Shown here: one piece after another, positions 1 to 11,791 of the stretch
Layout: the number at the start of each line of letters is the position of its first letter
Numbering within the stretch: position 1 is the stretch's first letter
DNA from: Takakia lepidozioides
Taxonomy: Eukaryota > Streptophyta > Takakiopsida > Takakiales > Takakiaceae
Assembly: GCA_030704615.1 (NCBI GenBank)
Contig: CM060734.1
Span: 63,254,042-63,318,041, forward strand
Direction of reading: 5' to 3'
Length of the DNA: 64,000 bases
Program-made: the position numbers and the translations under genes
The notes under the pieces: model-generated
Told to the model about the DNA's origin: nothing
The model's database searches: none
What the model saw: the letters and a program-made list of their open reading frames with translations, nothing else

Positions 1-2620
1 CCCATCTTACCGGAGTTTGCACTGTTGCGCCCCAGTTAAAATTCCGAATAAGAGCTTTTATCTCTTTCACCATGGAGGTTCCTGGGTCCCACACTGTTGC
101 AGAGAACCAACAAGAGGCCAGTAGAACCTGGTTTGCCACCAGTGCCCGTCCAAAAATTGAGAGCATGGAGGAGCTCCAGTGGGCAAGAGATCTTTTCAAT
201 CTGGAAAGTACATTCTACATTCTGCTCTGTTGGGACACATCAATTCCAACCTGATGGCCCAGCAGCGTGTGGGATTCCCCTTCCTGCAGCCATCGGAGGC
301 CAATGTCTTCCCCCCAAGCAGCATAGTGAGCAGATGAAGCTTGACTCTACAACACCAAGAGAAGTCCCACCGACTTTCCCCAATTGATTTTCAAGCCAGA
401 GCCAAGACAAAAAATGTGCAGGGCTTGAAGCGCATGATCAATGTTGTCCCAGGATGAATTGTCCAGCAGTAAGGAGGTATCATCAGCATACATTGACAGC
501 TTGACCATTTCCGGCCGGAAGGTAGGTAAATGAAGGCCCACAATGTCCTGCCTGGCTTCAAACAAGTGCCCAAGAGAATCTGCCGCAATGAGAAAGAGGA
601 AAGGTGCCAAAGGGCACCCTTGTCTCACCGACCTAGAGATCGGGAAGGATTGGGAGATGAATCCATTCACCATTACCTTACTAGAGGCAGAATGAAGAAG
701 GATCCTTACCCAAGACAAGAAATGACCACCTAAACCTGTTTTTTCCAAAGCAGCGAGGAGGAAAGTCCAGTCAATAGAGTCAAAAGCTTTTTCAAAATCC
801 AACATCAAGAAAGCAAGAGGCTGATTGTTCAGATTTGCCCGGTAAAGCGCTTCATGGGCTAGCAGGATGTTATCCAAGATCATACGATCTTTAAGAAAAC
901 CGGTCTGCTCTTTTCTGATGATCTGAGGCAGCAAGGGCTGGATTCTCAAAGCAAGCGCCTTGGCTATAATCTTGTATATAGAGTTGAGTAGGGTGATAGG
1001 TCGGTAGTTGGTTACGTTGTCCCTCTCCCCCTTTTTGTAGATGAGAGTGATAAGGCCTTCGGAGATCTGAGAGGGCATCACCTGCTTCTGGAGGATGTCG
1101 TTGGTCATACCCAAAAAGTCATCTCCAAGAGTTCCCCACAAAGATTTGAAAAGCTCAATGGGCAGACCATCTGGACCTGGGCTTTTAAGAGATGCCAGGG
1201 CATCTACTGCCTTACCCAGCTCAGACTCAATAAAGGGTTCTGCTAACTTGGATTTATGTGCAGCAGATAGGGCACAGGGTATATTTCTCAAGAGAGCATT
1301 TCTTGCTTCATATATCTCTGGAGTGTGCTCCCTTTTTTCAAAGAGTTGTCTGAAGAAGCCGGTTGCAATGGTGGCCATCTTCTTCGGGACAACACTTGGA
1401 ATGCCAGCATCATCACGCAAAGAGGGGATCAAAGTAGAAGCACGACGCTGAGCAGCTTTAGCAAAGAAATATTTAGACATTTTTTCCCCCTTCAGCGACC
1501 AATTTACCCCTGCCTTGACCCTAATGAACTGCTCCCTGGAATGTAACAACAAAGAGAGAGCTGTTTTGTAGGAGATCATGGTTTGAGGGTCATCTCTACC
1601 TTCTTGAAGTTGGTACTGACAGACATGAAGGCATTTTGTGAGTGCCCTCTCTTTTCTGGAGGTGTCTTCGGCCTTTTTCCTAGACAAATCCTGACAGATG
1701 CCTCTCAACATCTGCAACTTGGATAGAAAGAGGAGAGTGGGTGAGGTGAAAGGTAGGTCAGCAGAGGACCAAACTCTTTGCAGCTCTAGAACAACCTCTG
1801 GGTCTTTGAGGAGGGAGGGGTTGAGCTTAAAGAAACCCCTACCCTTTGCTCTTGTCCCCGGGGTGTGTAAAGAGAGATTGACAATGGAGTGGTCAAAACC
1901 AGGAGGCACTGGGCCCAAAGGGGATCTGACAGTCCAATTTAACAGGTGCTCAGAGCAATAGATTCTATCTAGACGAGCCAGGGAGAGATTTGGAGACTCC
2001 CTGTTATTAGACCATGTAAATTTCAGCTCTCCCTCAGCTGGGTTGGTGGCATCCAGCAAACCCACCGCCATGCATAGAGAGTCCCAAGAGTTTCTTTCAG
2101 CAACAGACAGGCCATGAACGTTAGAACCGAAGCGATCATTATCAAACTCTACCATGTTAAAATCCCCACCCACAATCTAATGTTGGATGTCACCAAGCTA
2201 CAGCATTTTCAATCTAATAAGAGACCACAGCTCTATACGTTCCTCCTCACTATTGGGAGCATAAACATTTAACACCCCCACACTCCCAATCGCTGGACCC
2301 ATATGCAGAACAACAAGCTGAACCCTACCCTGAAGCCATATGTCATTAGGAAGAACACAGGGCCCTAATGAGGGGGAAATAAAAATTGTTGTGCCACCTC
2401 TAGTGTCAACGATCGTGGGGTTCCAGAATGCGGAGGCAGGAGGCCACATAGAAGTCCCCAGAGATGCAATTTTTGGCCTGGTCGAGCTATGCTCTTGGAG
2501 AAAGATTAGAGAGGATTTGTTTATGAGGTTGGAGGCCCATCGTCTGATTCTGGCCCTTTTTGGGGCTGAGTGATCAGAACCAATGCCACGGATATTCCAC
2601 GTAGAAAGAGAGAAATTCAT
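1..2620 (-). pseudogene. LINE ORF2: AP endonuclease and reverse transcriptase, broken
   Basis: The start near 2620 reads STWNIRGIGS, and FLQEH follows, as in exonuclease-endonuclease-phosphatase nucleases of LINEs. After a stop near 2174 (the family has a Trp before the next motif, so TGG to TAG is likely) come GGDFNMVE, a RLDRIY motif and FDHSIV, the usual SDH motif in altered form. The reverse transcriptase holds PGPDGLPIELF, NYRPITLLNSIYKIIA, the first catalytic Asp in LDFEKAFDS, RQGCPLAPFLF and the catalytic YADD box. From 346 to base 1 a shifted frame continues with an EIKALIRNFNWG segment typical of the region after LINE polymerases. The protein nicks target DNA and copies the element's RNA into it. 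This copy has at least one stop and one frameshift, so it should be inactive. Confidence 0.9.
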
Positions 2621-4972
2621 TGTACTGCCAGGGCAAGGCCCGCGTTGATCTCGCGATTTGATGGCGAGGTAGGTAAGAATTTGAATTTAGTCCTCTTGTC
2701 CCAGGGTTGCAGCGTATTTATCCATTTAAAACCAGCAGGAGGTGGCAGTAAATCAGGTAGGTTCCACACAAAGACCTGTCTCGACTTCTTTCTTTTGCTA
2801 AGACATCCCAGTTCCAGGAATTGGTTCCTGCTGTCTGTTAGCATAGAAAGATCTAACAGGGAGAGATGCCAAGAGAGCGTTGAAGAGAGGTAGTCAACAG
2901 CAAATTTTGAACACAAGATGTTGTATGATTCACACCATCCTGGTAGAATTTTAAGGGCAAGCTGCTGATGCTCCAGCACAAGGGTCCACTCACGATTCCT
3001 ATTTGTCTCATCATGCACAAAGAAGATGAGTGGAGAGGGAGAAGAAGCATGAGGAAACATGCTTACCGGTGGGGGTGAGTCCACAGTTTCCTCTGACTGT
3101 CCCATTTCTTCAAAGCATTTGCTAGCCGCATTGGATGAGAACAGCATGTCAGTGTCGTTATACAAGATTATTGCTCTGTTTGTGGGCTCCACCTCCCGGG
3201 AGATGTTGCTCGCTTGGACTGCCTGGTCTGCTAGGCCCTTGAGCTTCTGCAGACTTGTAAGTTCAGCCACCATGCGCTGCCCTTCTTCCATGATTAAGGA
3301 GCTACGAGCCCAGGTGTTTGGGTCCTTCACCCTGCAGTGCAAGCCAAAGGCGTCTACCCACAGCCCTTTGTTTGGTCTGACCGTTATGTGCAGGTCTTTG
3401 ACATGGAAGATCGGAAGCACATGTACCACCGCCAGATTAACAAGGGCATTGTTGTTTTCAACCATAATGCCTATGTTGTGGACTTGAGATAGAGAGAGGG
3501 AGATGTTTGGAAAAAGTCCGTGAGGATCTGGCCGGTGAGCTGCAGTGTGATGTCTTTTTCTTTTCCCACACTTAGCTCCTTGGTCATGTCTTCAGTGACC
3601 CAGGCTGAGCAAAAGCCTTCCCCATCCTCCGGGACGCAAAAGTTAGTGTAATCGTCAAAGAAAGTCTAGACGAGCGGGGTCACACAGATTGCTGCCCTGT
3701 CTCTCGCATAAATCGATCCTGGGGCCCAGCCAGTCAAAGGCCTACTTTTGAAGGAGTGCAGCTCAAGGAAGGAAATCGCCAGGTTGGTGCTGTCCAAGAG
3801 TTGCAGCTCTTCTTGCGAGAAAAGGAACAAGGCCCAAGCTTCCTTCGTCCTGACTGGGTGAAGATCATATGGCCGGTTGGGATGAACCCATTTGGACTTG
3901 TCGTCACTTCGTTTCTTTTTTTTGGAGGACGGGCCTGCCTGAAGCCTTTCTGCATCCGATTCCAAAGCAACTTGCACTATAGTACCTGGAGCCACCAGTT
4001 AAATGAGGAGCCTGCTTTGTCGTTTGGCATGCACGAGGGCTTGGAGGATTCAGAGCCTTTTGGCTTGCCGAGCTTTGGGCAGTTGGAGGAAATATGGCCT
4101 TCTCCATTGCAGATGAAGTAGATCGTGGAGATGAGTTCTTCTTTGATTGCAATGACTATGAACGAATCATCCAAAGTCGGCAGTTTGATCGAGGAGCCAA
4201 TCCGCTCAGTCTCTGGCATTAAGACAACCAACTTAGGTACTCCGCTGTCTTTGGAGTAGTCATAAATTGCAGCTTCGTTGTCAACGCTCCTGATGTTGTC
4301 TTGAACCGACTCGTAGACATTCAACGAGCCAATGAAGGTGGCAAAGCTGGCGCCAATCTCTGGTAGGGCAGTCAAGTAAGTGGCAGGGAGGTAAGGAATG
4401 GCGATGACCCTTGGTTTCCACATCACACCCTCTTTGTGACCCCAATCGTGGATCCAGGGGAAGAGGAAGACCTTGACCGCAGACATCTGCGTGTTGAATT
4501 TTAGAGCCAGCTCTGCTTCCTCCGATGAACTAAAAAGGGCCAAATAGAAACCTCTACCCATGGAGAGGCAATAGTGATGGGGAAGACCTCCCTCCGCTCC
4601 GAGGTGCTCCACTATCCAAGTGCGTACCGAGCTCCTAGATTTAAGTTTCCCAGGGAAATAGATGAGGATCCCCCTTTGTGTAAGCTTTTCCATCTGCGTT
4701 TTGAGCTTTCCCTTGTCCAATTGCAGAACTGGCTGACTGGTGACCATCTAGGGTATGGAGTCGTCCCATAATGCATCCTCTGCCCTGGGAGATTGCACGT
4801 ATGTGGATGGGCTTGGGCCTTTGCCCAAAATGGAATCCCCCGAACCGTTGGAGGTCGGATAGTTTTTAACAATCCATTTTGCCTTCCCTCCGTTTACCGC
4901 CAGAGCAGAACCAGGTCGTCTTGTAGAGCCTCCTCTGCTTCTGCGTCTGCTTGAAGTTCCCCTAGTGCTCAT
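2617..4972 (-). pseudogene. LINE ORF1, gag-like RNA-binding protein, broken
   Basis: Three or more overlapping frames together make up a plant LINE ORF1. The N-terminal piece (4972-4748) is Ser/Arg-rich and ends in TAG, which a CAG-to-TAG change would explain. The next piece (4747-3977) is the conserved gag-like domain (for example GVPKLVVLMPE and LPTLDDSFIVI) followed by a zinc knuckle. In the knuckle the first Cys is replaced by Tyr (YFICNGEGHISSNC), so the CCHC site is incomplete. Further frames run from 3995 to 3666 and 3465 to 2617, the last overlapping the endonuclease start. The same LPTLDxSFI segment is seen in the LINE at 46985-49320. ORF1 proteins bind the element RNA; no enzymatic motif is visible. 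Confidence 0.75.
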
Positions 4973-4975
4973 TGT

Positions 4976-5834
4976 CCCAGCTTGGAGGTGGGGAAGTGTG
5001 TGCTACCTGGAATCGGACAGCCTCACGATCACTAGCCACACACCAAGCACAACCAAGATTAGTGAGAAAAGCCCTGCATGGAACATGCACTTCACCAATG
5101 GAGACAAGAGATGGCAGTAATTGAAGATGGAAGAGAGAGAGGAGATGCCGGCTTGAGATGGTTGCAGGCTCTTCCAGCAGGAAGCAAACTTAAACTAGAG
5201 ATAGAACACCAAATAGGTTGTGAGAGAAATGGAGCCACAACATATCAATGCAGGTTGGGGGAGAAGGCAAGCAAGAAACCGAGCTGTATACAATTCAAGA
5301 GGAAGGGCTAGAGTGAACACTTCCCTCCACTTCACCGTCATAATGAGAGAAGGCGCATTATGGAACGCAGAGAGTCTATGCGGCGCTTTCAATTTCAGTG
5401 CATCAGGCATTCACGCTGCGCAAGGATGGAGGTTCGCAGACCTTAGCTGGAGTCGCAGAGAAACTAAAAGGAGTCTATCAGCTGGAAAAGAAAAGACTGA
5501 GCTTGCAGGGGGCCATAGCTGCCAAAGAAGCAGTCTTGGGGAGTCGTGCCACAACCTAAGGAAGGCGGCCCATCAATGCAGAGAGGAGATGGAGCAGCTG
5601 ATGATGAAAGGGGAGAAAACCAAGGGAGGTAGAGAAAAGAGAGAAGTGGGGAAACGAAAAAAATTCTTGTTAGAATATGAGTTGGGGATTCTGGCCCATA
5701 GAGACGTTTCTGTCGTCTTTAGGGGATACTGAAAGCTGTGCCTAGCTTTAGTACATCTTAGCTTAGCCGAGGAGGTGCAAGGAGTTTTGGTCATGGACTT
5801 TCATGGAGCAGGATCTACCGTTTTTTGTCCACTC
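4976..5834. other. No gene recognised; probable LINE 5' flank
   Basis: The stretch between the LINE and the gypsy fragment has only short open frames without recognisable motifs. Purine-rich sequence near 5580-5660 is low in complexity. It may include the LINE 5' untranslated region. I see nothing else that can be supported. Confidence 0.4.
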
Positions 5835-6691
5835 AACCCTGCAACTGCCCAACAGCTCATTTTCTTGGGCCATCTGCTTTCTACTGCTGGCATCAGTCTT
5901 GACCCTGCTAAGATCCAAGCTATGTAGAACTATCCAGCCCCTCGGGATAAAACATGCGTTAAAGCCTTCTTAGGCTTGGGTTCTTACTATCGTCGCTTCA
6001 TCTTTCAGTTTGTCAAACTAGCTGCTCCACTCGCTCACTTGTTATCCAATGATGCTCGTTTTGTATGGGGTACTGCTGAAACGTCCACATTTGAGAAGCT
6101 CAAAATTGCACTAACCTCTGCTCCTGTGCTTGCTTATCCTGATTTTACCTTGTCATTTATCTTGCAAACTGATGCCTGCAAGCTATCTCTGCTGTGTTGA
6201 GCCAGATTCAAGATGATCAGAAGCATGCCATCGCATATGCCTCTCGCCGCCTTGATAAACATGAGTGCAATTACTCTATCACTGACAAGGAAGGCCTTGC
6301 AGCTATCTTTGGAGTCAAATATTTTCGGCAGTATTTACATGGCTGTCATTTTACCATTGAAACTGATCATCTACCTTTAAAAGCCTTGCTAACCCCTCAT
6401 GAACTCACTGGCAGATTAGCTCGGTGGGCTCTCATTCTGCAAGGCTATGACTTTACCATCTCCTACAAGCGTGGGAAGGATAACATTAATGCAGATGTTT
6501 TGACTCGAGACGAATCCAAAATCCCTGCACCTTACACTACCTTAAATGATCTAGTCTCCCCTGCTGCACGATCTCTATCACCTGCTGAGCCTGTTTCAGA
6601 TCCCTATGTCTTATGTCATTTGCTGGACTATCCTTATGTTCCTCTAGATTTGCTTGACACTTGGGATCTTCTTCAGTTTGATGTTGGTTGA
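5835..6691 (+). pseudogene. Ty3/gypsy pol fragment: end of reverse transcriptase and RNase H
   Basis: From 5835 the frame reads IFLGHLLSTAGI, then after a stop at about 5923 KAFLGLGSYYRRF, the connection between the thumb of a Ty3/gypsy reverse transcriptase and its RNase H. The RNase H domain follows with LQTDAC, a frame change near 6190, then AIAYASRRLDKHECNY, TDKEGLAAIF, FTIETDHLPLKAL and DNINADVLTR. Gag, protease and the catalytic part of the polymerase are missing upstream, so this is a 5'-truncated remnant. It is a different family from the methyltransferase-bearing gypsy element at 24177-33508. Confidence 0.88.
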
Positions 6692-6938
6692 CTTTCCCCT
6701 AGTATTGGCATGAATTCTGGTCTGGTATCCTGCAGACGAGTCTGGTACTTTCCCTTACCTCAGAACTGCTCATCTTGTCTTGCGCCTGCCTTGGTTTGTT
6801 TCCTGACCAAGGGACTGAGCTGAGCCTTACAGCCTGTTTGCCTCCTCATAAGCAGCCAACTGAAAATGAAGTCAGGATTACGAAAGGAAGAGAACGGGGG
6901 CTGCCACTTTCTTCTCGCATGCACTAACCTGCTGTTGT

Positions 6939-8165
6939 GTGGCCATGAATGATGTAGGCATGGATGATCCATTATACGATGCTCTTCTCCATAGGTGCAA
7001 AACCGGCACCCACCTTAGTGGCATATCCAAGCTACTCATGAGGCAAGTAATCTATCACTTACCCAGCCACCGGGAAAGTGAAGGGAGATTGTACAAAGTC
7101 ACTGCTTTGGAAGGTACATCTGCTGTGGAAGTCCCTTTTAGGTCCGCTGTCCCTGCTTTGCTCGAATTGTATCATGCTTCTACTTATGCTGGCCATTTGG
7201 GGGTTGCTAAAACTGTCAAGAGATTACATGAGCAATATCACTGGAAATGCTTAGTTAAAGATGTCTCAGCTTTCATTGCAAGGTGTCTGCCCTGTCAAGC
7301 TAAAACCATCATACCTAGAACCGAAGCTCCCTTACCTCTACATCCAATCCCGGTGACTGAACCATTTGCCAGGGTTGGCTTAGATCTAGTCGGACTCCTT
7401 AAATCCACGTCCAAGAGCCATACATATCTTACGGTTGCAACGGACTACCTGACAAAATGGGTTGAGCTCCGACCTCTGGTTGCTAAGGATAGTGATGAGG
7501 TGGAGCAGTTCTTCTTTGATAAGGTGATTCTTCGTCATGGTTGCCCTCTGGAAATCCTCATGGATCAAGGCACAGAGTTCTGCAACCAACTTATGGAGAT
7601 TGTCTTGTTTAATCTCAACACTAAGCATGCCGTTACTGCTCTTTACAATCCCCAATGCAATGGTTTGACAGAACGATTTAACAAAACTATATGTCATATG
7701 CTCGAGAAGAATGGGGCACTCATTGATGAATGGGATATTGCTGTGTCTATTCTGCTCTTTGCCTACATGACTTCTATCCATGCCAGTACCAAGATCTCAC
7801 CTTTTGAACTTTTGTATGGTAGGAAATGTAGAACTCCTTTGCATATCTCCTGGCTACAGGTCTCGGCTACTGAGCCTGAAAATTGGGAAGTATTTTTGCT
7901 TTCCATGGATGCTAGACGACGTAGTTTGCGTGAAACTGCAAAATCTAACATTGTGTTTGGCCAAGCTGCTCAGGCCAAGAATTACAACCGTCGTGTTGTG
8001 TATTCTGAGTCATTCAAGGTAGGTCAGTCTGTTTGTGTGAGGCTCCAGCCTGATAAGCAGATTTCCAAGACCAAACGAAGAATTGATGGCCCTTATCTTA
8101 TCTCTGATATTCTTCCTGGCAGACAGTATGTCTTGCTCCCCAACATGCCTCTACTCCTCACTTAG
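6939..8165 (+). pseudogene. Ty3/gypsy integrase (same fragment as the upstream RNase H)
   Basis: A 408-codon open frame. It has an HHCC zinc-binding region (YHASTYAGHLG, then CLPCQAK) and a DDE core: first Asp in RVGLDLVGLL, second in ILMDQGTEF, Glu in CNGLTERFN. A GPYLISDILPGRQYVL segment follows near the C-terminus, as in gypsy integrases. No chromodomain is visible; the frame ends at 8165 and coding-like sequence continues in another frame to about 8300. The enzyme inserts retrotransposon cDNA into the genome. The domain itself is uninterrupted, but the rest of the element is missing, so I call it a remnant. No LTR could be paired with it. Confidence 0.88.
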
Positions 8166-8644
8166 CTAGCTCCATTCATGTATCACTGTTTGTTCCATGC
8201 ACTCTTACTTTTGATCTAACCTTTGTGAATGTTGAGAACCATCAAGTGATTTTCACCCCCACAGCTCGGACAGCTCGCCCTCAAAACATGACATCCTCTT
8301 CTTTAGACTAGTGTTTGAATTTTGTGCTAGTTTTCTGCACCAATTGTAGCACTTGGGGTTTTTCCTATGGAACGTTTTGTCCTCCACCCAGCTTGCAGGG
8401 TAAGGTTTTCTTCCCTAGGTTTTTTCATCCCTTGTGTGTCGGGTGTGTAGTTTGATTTGGCTAGGCTTCATTTTTGTTCTTCCTGAGCTCATCACTCGCA
8501 GGAGCTCGCAATTTCTTGTGGCCCTAGCAGGCTTCACATATGTGGAGCTGGGATTCTTTCTCACCTTACTTTTCAACATGGATGAATGGAGGAGGGATGC
8601 GCTCCGGATGATTTAAGGGATGGACGAAGCCATGATGAAGTCTA

Positions 8645-8925
8645 GCTAAGTCCCTGAACTGACTGGCCCTGGAATTGGAAAAATGGCGCCGAATTTCGGT
8701 TTTCGGTGCCAGCCACCCTAGGAACTTAGCCATTTTGGGAGCCCTGAACTGGAAATTCGGCGCCATTTTCCCAGGTCCGGCCCGAAAATGCCTAAGTCCC
8801 AGAACTGACTGGGCCTTGAACTGGAAAAATGGCGCCGAATTTTGGTTTTCGGTGCCAGCCACTCTAGGGACTTAGCCATTTTGGGTGCCCTGGACTGGAA
8901 ATTCGGCGCCATTTTTCCAAGGACC
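8645..8925 (+). repeat. Two-copy tandem repeat, period about 146 bp, with internal inverted arms
   Basis: Two adjacent units start at 8645 and 8791 and match closely. Each unit holds AAATGGCGCCGAATTT near its start and the reverse complement, AAATTCGGCGCCATTTT, near its end, so each unit can fold back on itself. It lies downstream of the gypsy integrase and could be part of that element's 3' untranslated region or a separate small inverted-repeat element. Confidence 0.85.
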
Positions 8926-9871
8926 AATTTATATGCGCCACATGAGGCCTCTAACATCCTGAAATGCAAGGACTTGAAAGGAAGGCATTGCGTATATACC
9001 TGTACAGAAGGCGCATTGCTGCTTTGTCCGCGTTCGGCCGGTCGGTGAACTCGTGGCTCCTGCGGGCATGGGGTATGACTGTCCCTACTCCTCATGTTGG
9101 GCTTACCTCCCTTGTTTACTTACTTATCTGGACCCTAAAATCATTCTTTTTTGTCTAGTGGTAATAAATCATTTTGTAGCCTATCCCCTGTCCCACGCCG
9201 GTCCCACATGGGACACCGGTACCAGAAAAGAGCCCTAGTCCCACCCCATTCCGTGCTCTACCCCACCTTGGCCTAAACTGTAGATTGTAATAATAACGAC
9301 TTGTATAGCGGGGACACGGGGATGGTGACTAGGGCTTGTGGGAACAACCGCCAGCGAGGTAAGTTTATCCACCAAAGTGGCCCCCAATTGATATGCATAG
9401 CGCAGTTGGAAGGAGCAGCTTTAGGCTCATGGTGATGGTAATGGACATGGGGATTGCCTCATGCAGCTCTACGTCCTAGCATACTTAGGCTTTGCTGAGA
9501 AGACAATCACATCCTGGCATGCGCACCTTCAACCAATCTGCCTTCAATGTTCCACCGCACACTCTACATTGTATCAAATTTTACACACACAGCTCTGCCA
9601 CTTCTAATCCAGACAGCCCTGGAAAGGCTGCAACAAGCAGAAGACAAGGCCACCGCACACATGAGGATGGTGCATCTGTTTCCGATAACCCAGTGTGATG
9701 TTGTCATCAAAGATGTCCTTCTGTAGTAGCATCACACAAACCCACTCAGGGAATAGTTTCTTGGCAATGCATTTTGATGATTTGCTTGAATTCAGTACGC
9801 TTATAAGAAACAGAGTGCACAAGAGAAGCTGAAATGGAGATAAAGGGCATCATGTAAGTCCATATACTCAC
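8926..9871. other. No gene recognised; LTR-like sequence possible
   Basis: Around 9130-9350 the sequence has the look of an LTR or a 3' end of a retroelement (an AATAAA-like GTAATAAATC followed by repeated CCCAC/GTGGG words), but no second copy was found in the window. From 9490 to 9830 the minus strand has coding-like character that I could not assign. Confidence 0.3.
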
Positions 9872-9968
9872 GAGCACTCTGGTAAGATTTGTTTGAATCC
9901 ATGAGGTGGTAAGCTGTTGTTGACAGCCTCTTGAAGAGTCTAGCTATGTTCATCCAGGTGTCAATAGC
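9872..9968 (-). CDS. Exon-like segment of an unrecognised gene
   Basis: On the minus strand a 97-bp segment is bounded by CTGCAG (acceptor) and GTGAGT (donor). It reads without stops as a 32-residue piece containing TWMNIARLFKRLS and YHLMDSNKSYQ. The composition looks like real protein, but I do not recognise the family. A further coding-like stretch (TEFKQIIKMHC) lies downstream at about 9760-9800 on the same strand with an in-frame stop. This may be the remnant of a host gene split by transposons. Both the exon and its strand are inference from splice signals. Confidence 0.35.
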
Positions 9969-10456
9969 CTGCAGAACACAGTAAACATTTTATCGGACTT
10001 TTGTTACGTGGCTCAAGGGAACCATGCAGTAGCACCTTGGTGCTGTACGTGGACGGAAGCATGACCAGCCCAGCAACTATGATCAAACGACTTTACCATC
10101 AACATACTGAGTCGCAAGCTATTTTCCGTCACTCCGGGGGGACCAACAAAACCAGTGGCCTCTGCCTTGTAAATCGGGACCAATGACGGTTTCCGCCAGA
10201 ACACATGACTCCAACCTCCTCATCCATGCTGCACTTCGTCGCCAGTCATGCACAAAATTCTAGAAGTATATGGTTTTCATTGTCGGAATCCAGTCCTTCC
10301 AAGGCATGCTGCTCTCTTGCGACTCTTCAAAAAAGGTACTCTCCTTTTCTCTTTGTAATCTGGACCAAGAAATCGCAAGCAAACGTATTACAAAAAGTGG
10401 TGGTAGAAGTAAATCGCTTACAATTTGCACCATGCATCTCTGCTTTTTGAAGTCTT

Positions 10457-11330
10457 TTGGCTTCGGAGGATTTGACGCCGCCTCTGGAGAATACCCTTGT
10501 TGACATGTATGCCAAATGCGGGAGCATGAAGGATGCGCACCAAGTGTTTGACAATAATGCCCAGCGGAATGTGGTGTCATGGAGTGCAATGATCGGAGGA
10601 TATGCTCAGCAATGGTGTGGTAGGGAGGACGGGTTGACGCCCAACAGTGTCACGTTCATTTACGACCTCAGTGCGTGCGCCACCATGGGAGTGCTGGAAA
10701 AGGGCAAAGAGGTCCATTCTGACATCCTAAGCTGGAATCATGCTGGATAACAAACTGGAAACCGCCTTTGCTGACATGTATGCAAAATGTGGAAAGCATG
10801 AAAGATGCCCGGCAAGTGTTCGACAATATGGTTGCACGAGATCAGGATCCTTGAGCTTATGTGTTGCTATCAAGCATCTATGCTGCGGCTGGCAGGTTAT
10901 GATAGAGCGAACTGAGAAGAATGATGGATGACAGAGGTGTCAATAAGGAGGCAGGGCGCAGCTGCATTGGGGTTGACAACCAGGTGCATACATTTGTCGC
11001 AGAATTGAGAAAGAGCTGAACAGATTGTCTGACGGAGGCTGGATACGTGCCTGACACACGCTTTGTACTGCATGATGTGGAAGAGGAACAAAAGGCCACG
11101 CACAGTGAGAAGCTGGCCATTGCTTTGGGCTCATCAGCACGCCTCCCGGGACACCTATCCGTGTCGTAAGAAATCTTCAGGTCACCGCCACCAAGTTCAT
11201 CTCAAAGACTGTGTGGCGAGCAGTTGTTTTACGGGATCCCAGCCGCTTTTACCACTTCCAAGATGGGTATGTATGTTCTTGTGGAGATCAGTGATGAAAC
11301 AGGCAACATTCATGAAACTACAATTGTGCC
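10457..11330 (+). pseudogene. PPR-DYW pseudogene, short and frameshifted
   Basis: The first part reads NTLVDMYAKCGSMKDA, VVSWSAMIGGYAQQ and CATMGVLEKGKEVH, which are S, P and L type PPR motifs. After 10750 the homology continues in shifting frames: the E region near 10860-10990 (CIGVDNQVHTFVAE) and the DYW deaminase region near 11090-11300 ([35 protein letters not shown]). The cysteine segment that follows the LRV motif in working DYW domains is deleted, and stops occur throughout. It is a truncated copy of the same general family as loci A-D but lacks PDF motifs. It is not expected to be functional. Confidence 0.85.
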
Positions 11331-11791
11331 TCTTTAAGGATGAGGGCCAAGAGCAAAAAAGGTTATATACTCTCGTTATTTGTGTACCAAAGAGGGAAGT
11401 TGAAAGACTCATCGATTCCTGCACTTTTTTACACGCCACATGATCTCAACCCGGAGATTCTGCTCTTTATTGGTTAATGTTCTTCGCACAAGTCAGACCC
11501 AAGTAGGCCATGGCTTTTAGGTGTTATCCTCAAGACTCTGGTCATCAGTTAATATAAATCCAGGCTGACTGCTGAAGCTTCCACTAGGCAAGCTATCCCT
11601 CAGGCTCATGTCCTATACTCCTGATCCAGAATCTTTCTAAACCACACTCATATAAACAAACTTTCTTTTGGGGAACAGTAATTATATGTCTCTGTTTACA
11701 ATATTTTATCTCTGCCTTTGACCTGCAATGCAAATGTGAAACTTGTGGGCTTCAAAAATGTTGGATAGTTTATATGGAGACATACTCTCGA
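11331..11791. other. Intergenic; probable 3' end of the CXC gene
   Basis: No coding feature is visible. The minus-strand CXC gene ends at 11792, so its 3' untranslated region should lie here. The sequence is AT-rich, which would fit. Confidence 0.4.

Larger units (their letters stand above)
1..4975 (-). mobile_element. L1-like LINE retrotransposon, decayed, runs off the left edge
   Basis: A non-LTR retrotransposon read on the minus strand. In order it has a gag-like ORF1 (about 4972 to 2620), an AP-type endonuclease (2620 to about 1850) and a reverse transcriptase (about 1750 to 346). A third part beyond the polymerase continues to base 1 and so past the window edge. The order ORF1-EN-RT is that of plant L1-clade LINEs. 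Several frameshifts and stops break the reading frames, so this copy is not autonomous. A second, related but distinct LINE lies at 46985-49320. LINE 3'-end pieces occur at 13960-15300 and 34239-34565, but the matching 3' part of this copy lies outside the window, so I cannot say whether they belong to the same family. Confidence 0.93.

Noticed and set aside
5835-8300. Treating the first gypsy fragment as another methyltransferase-bearing element
   Set aside because: Its RNase H and integrase differ clearly from those at 29880-32815, and no methyltransferase motif or matching LTR is found around it.
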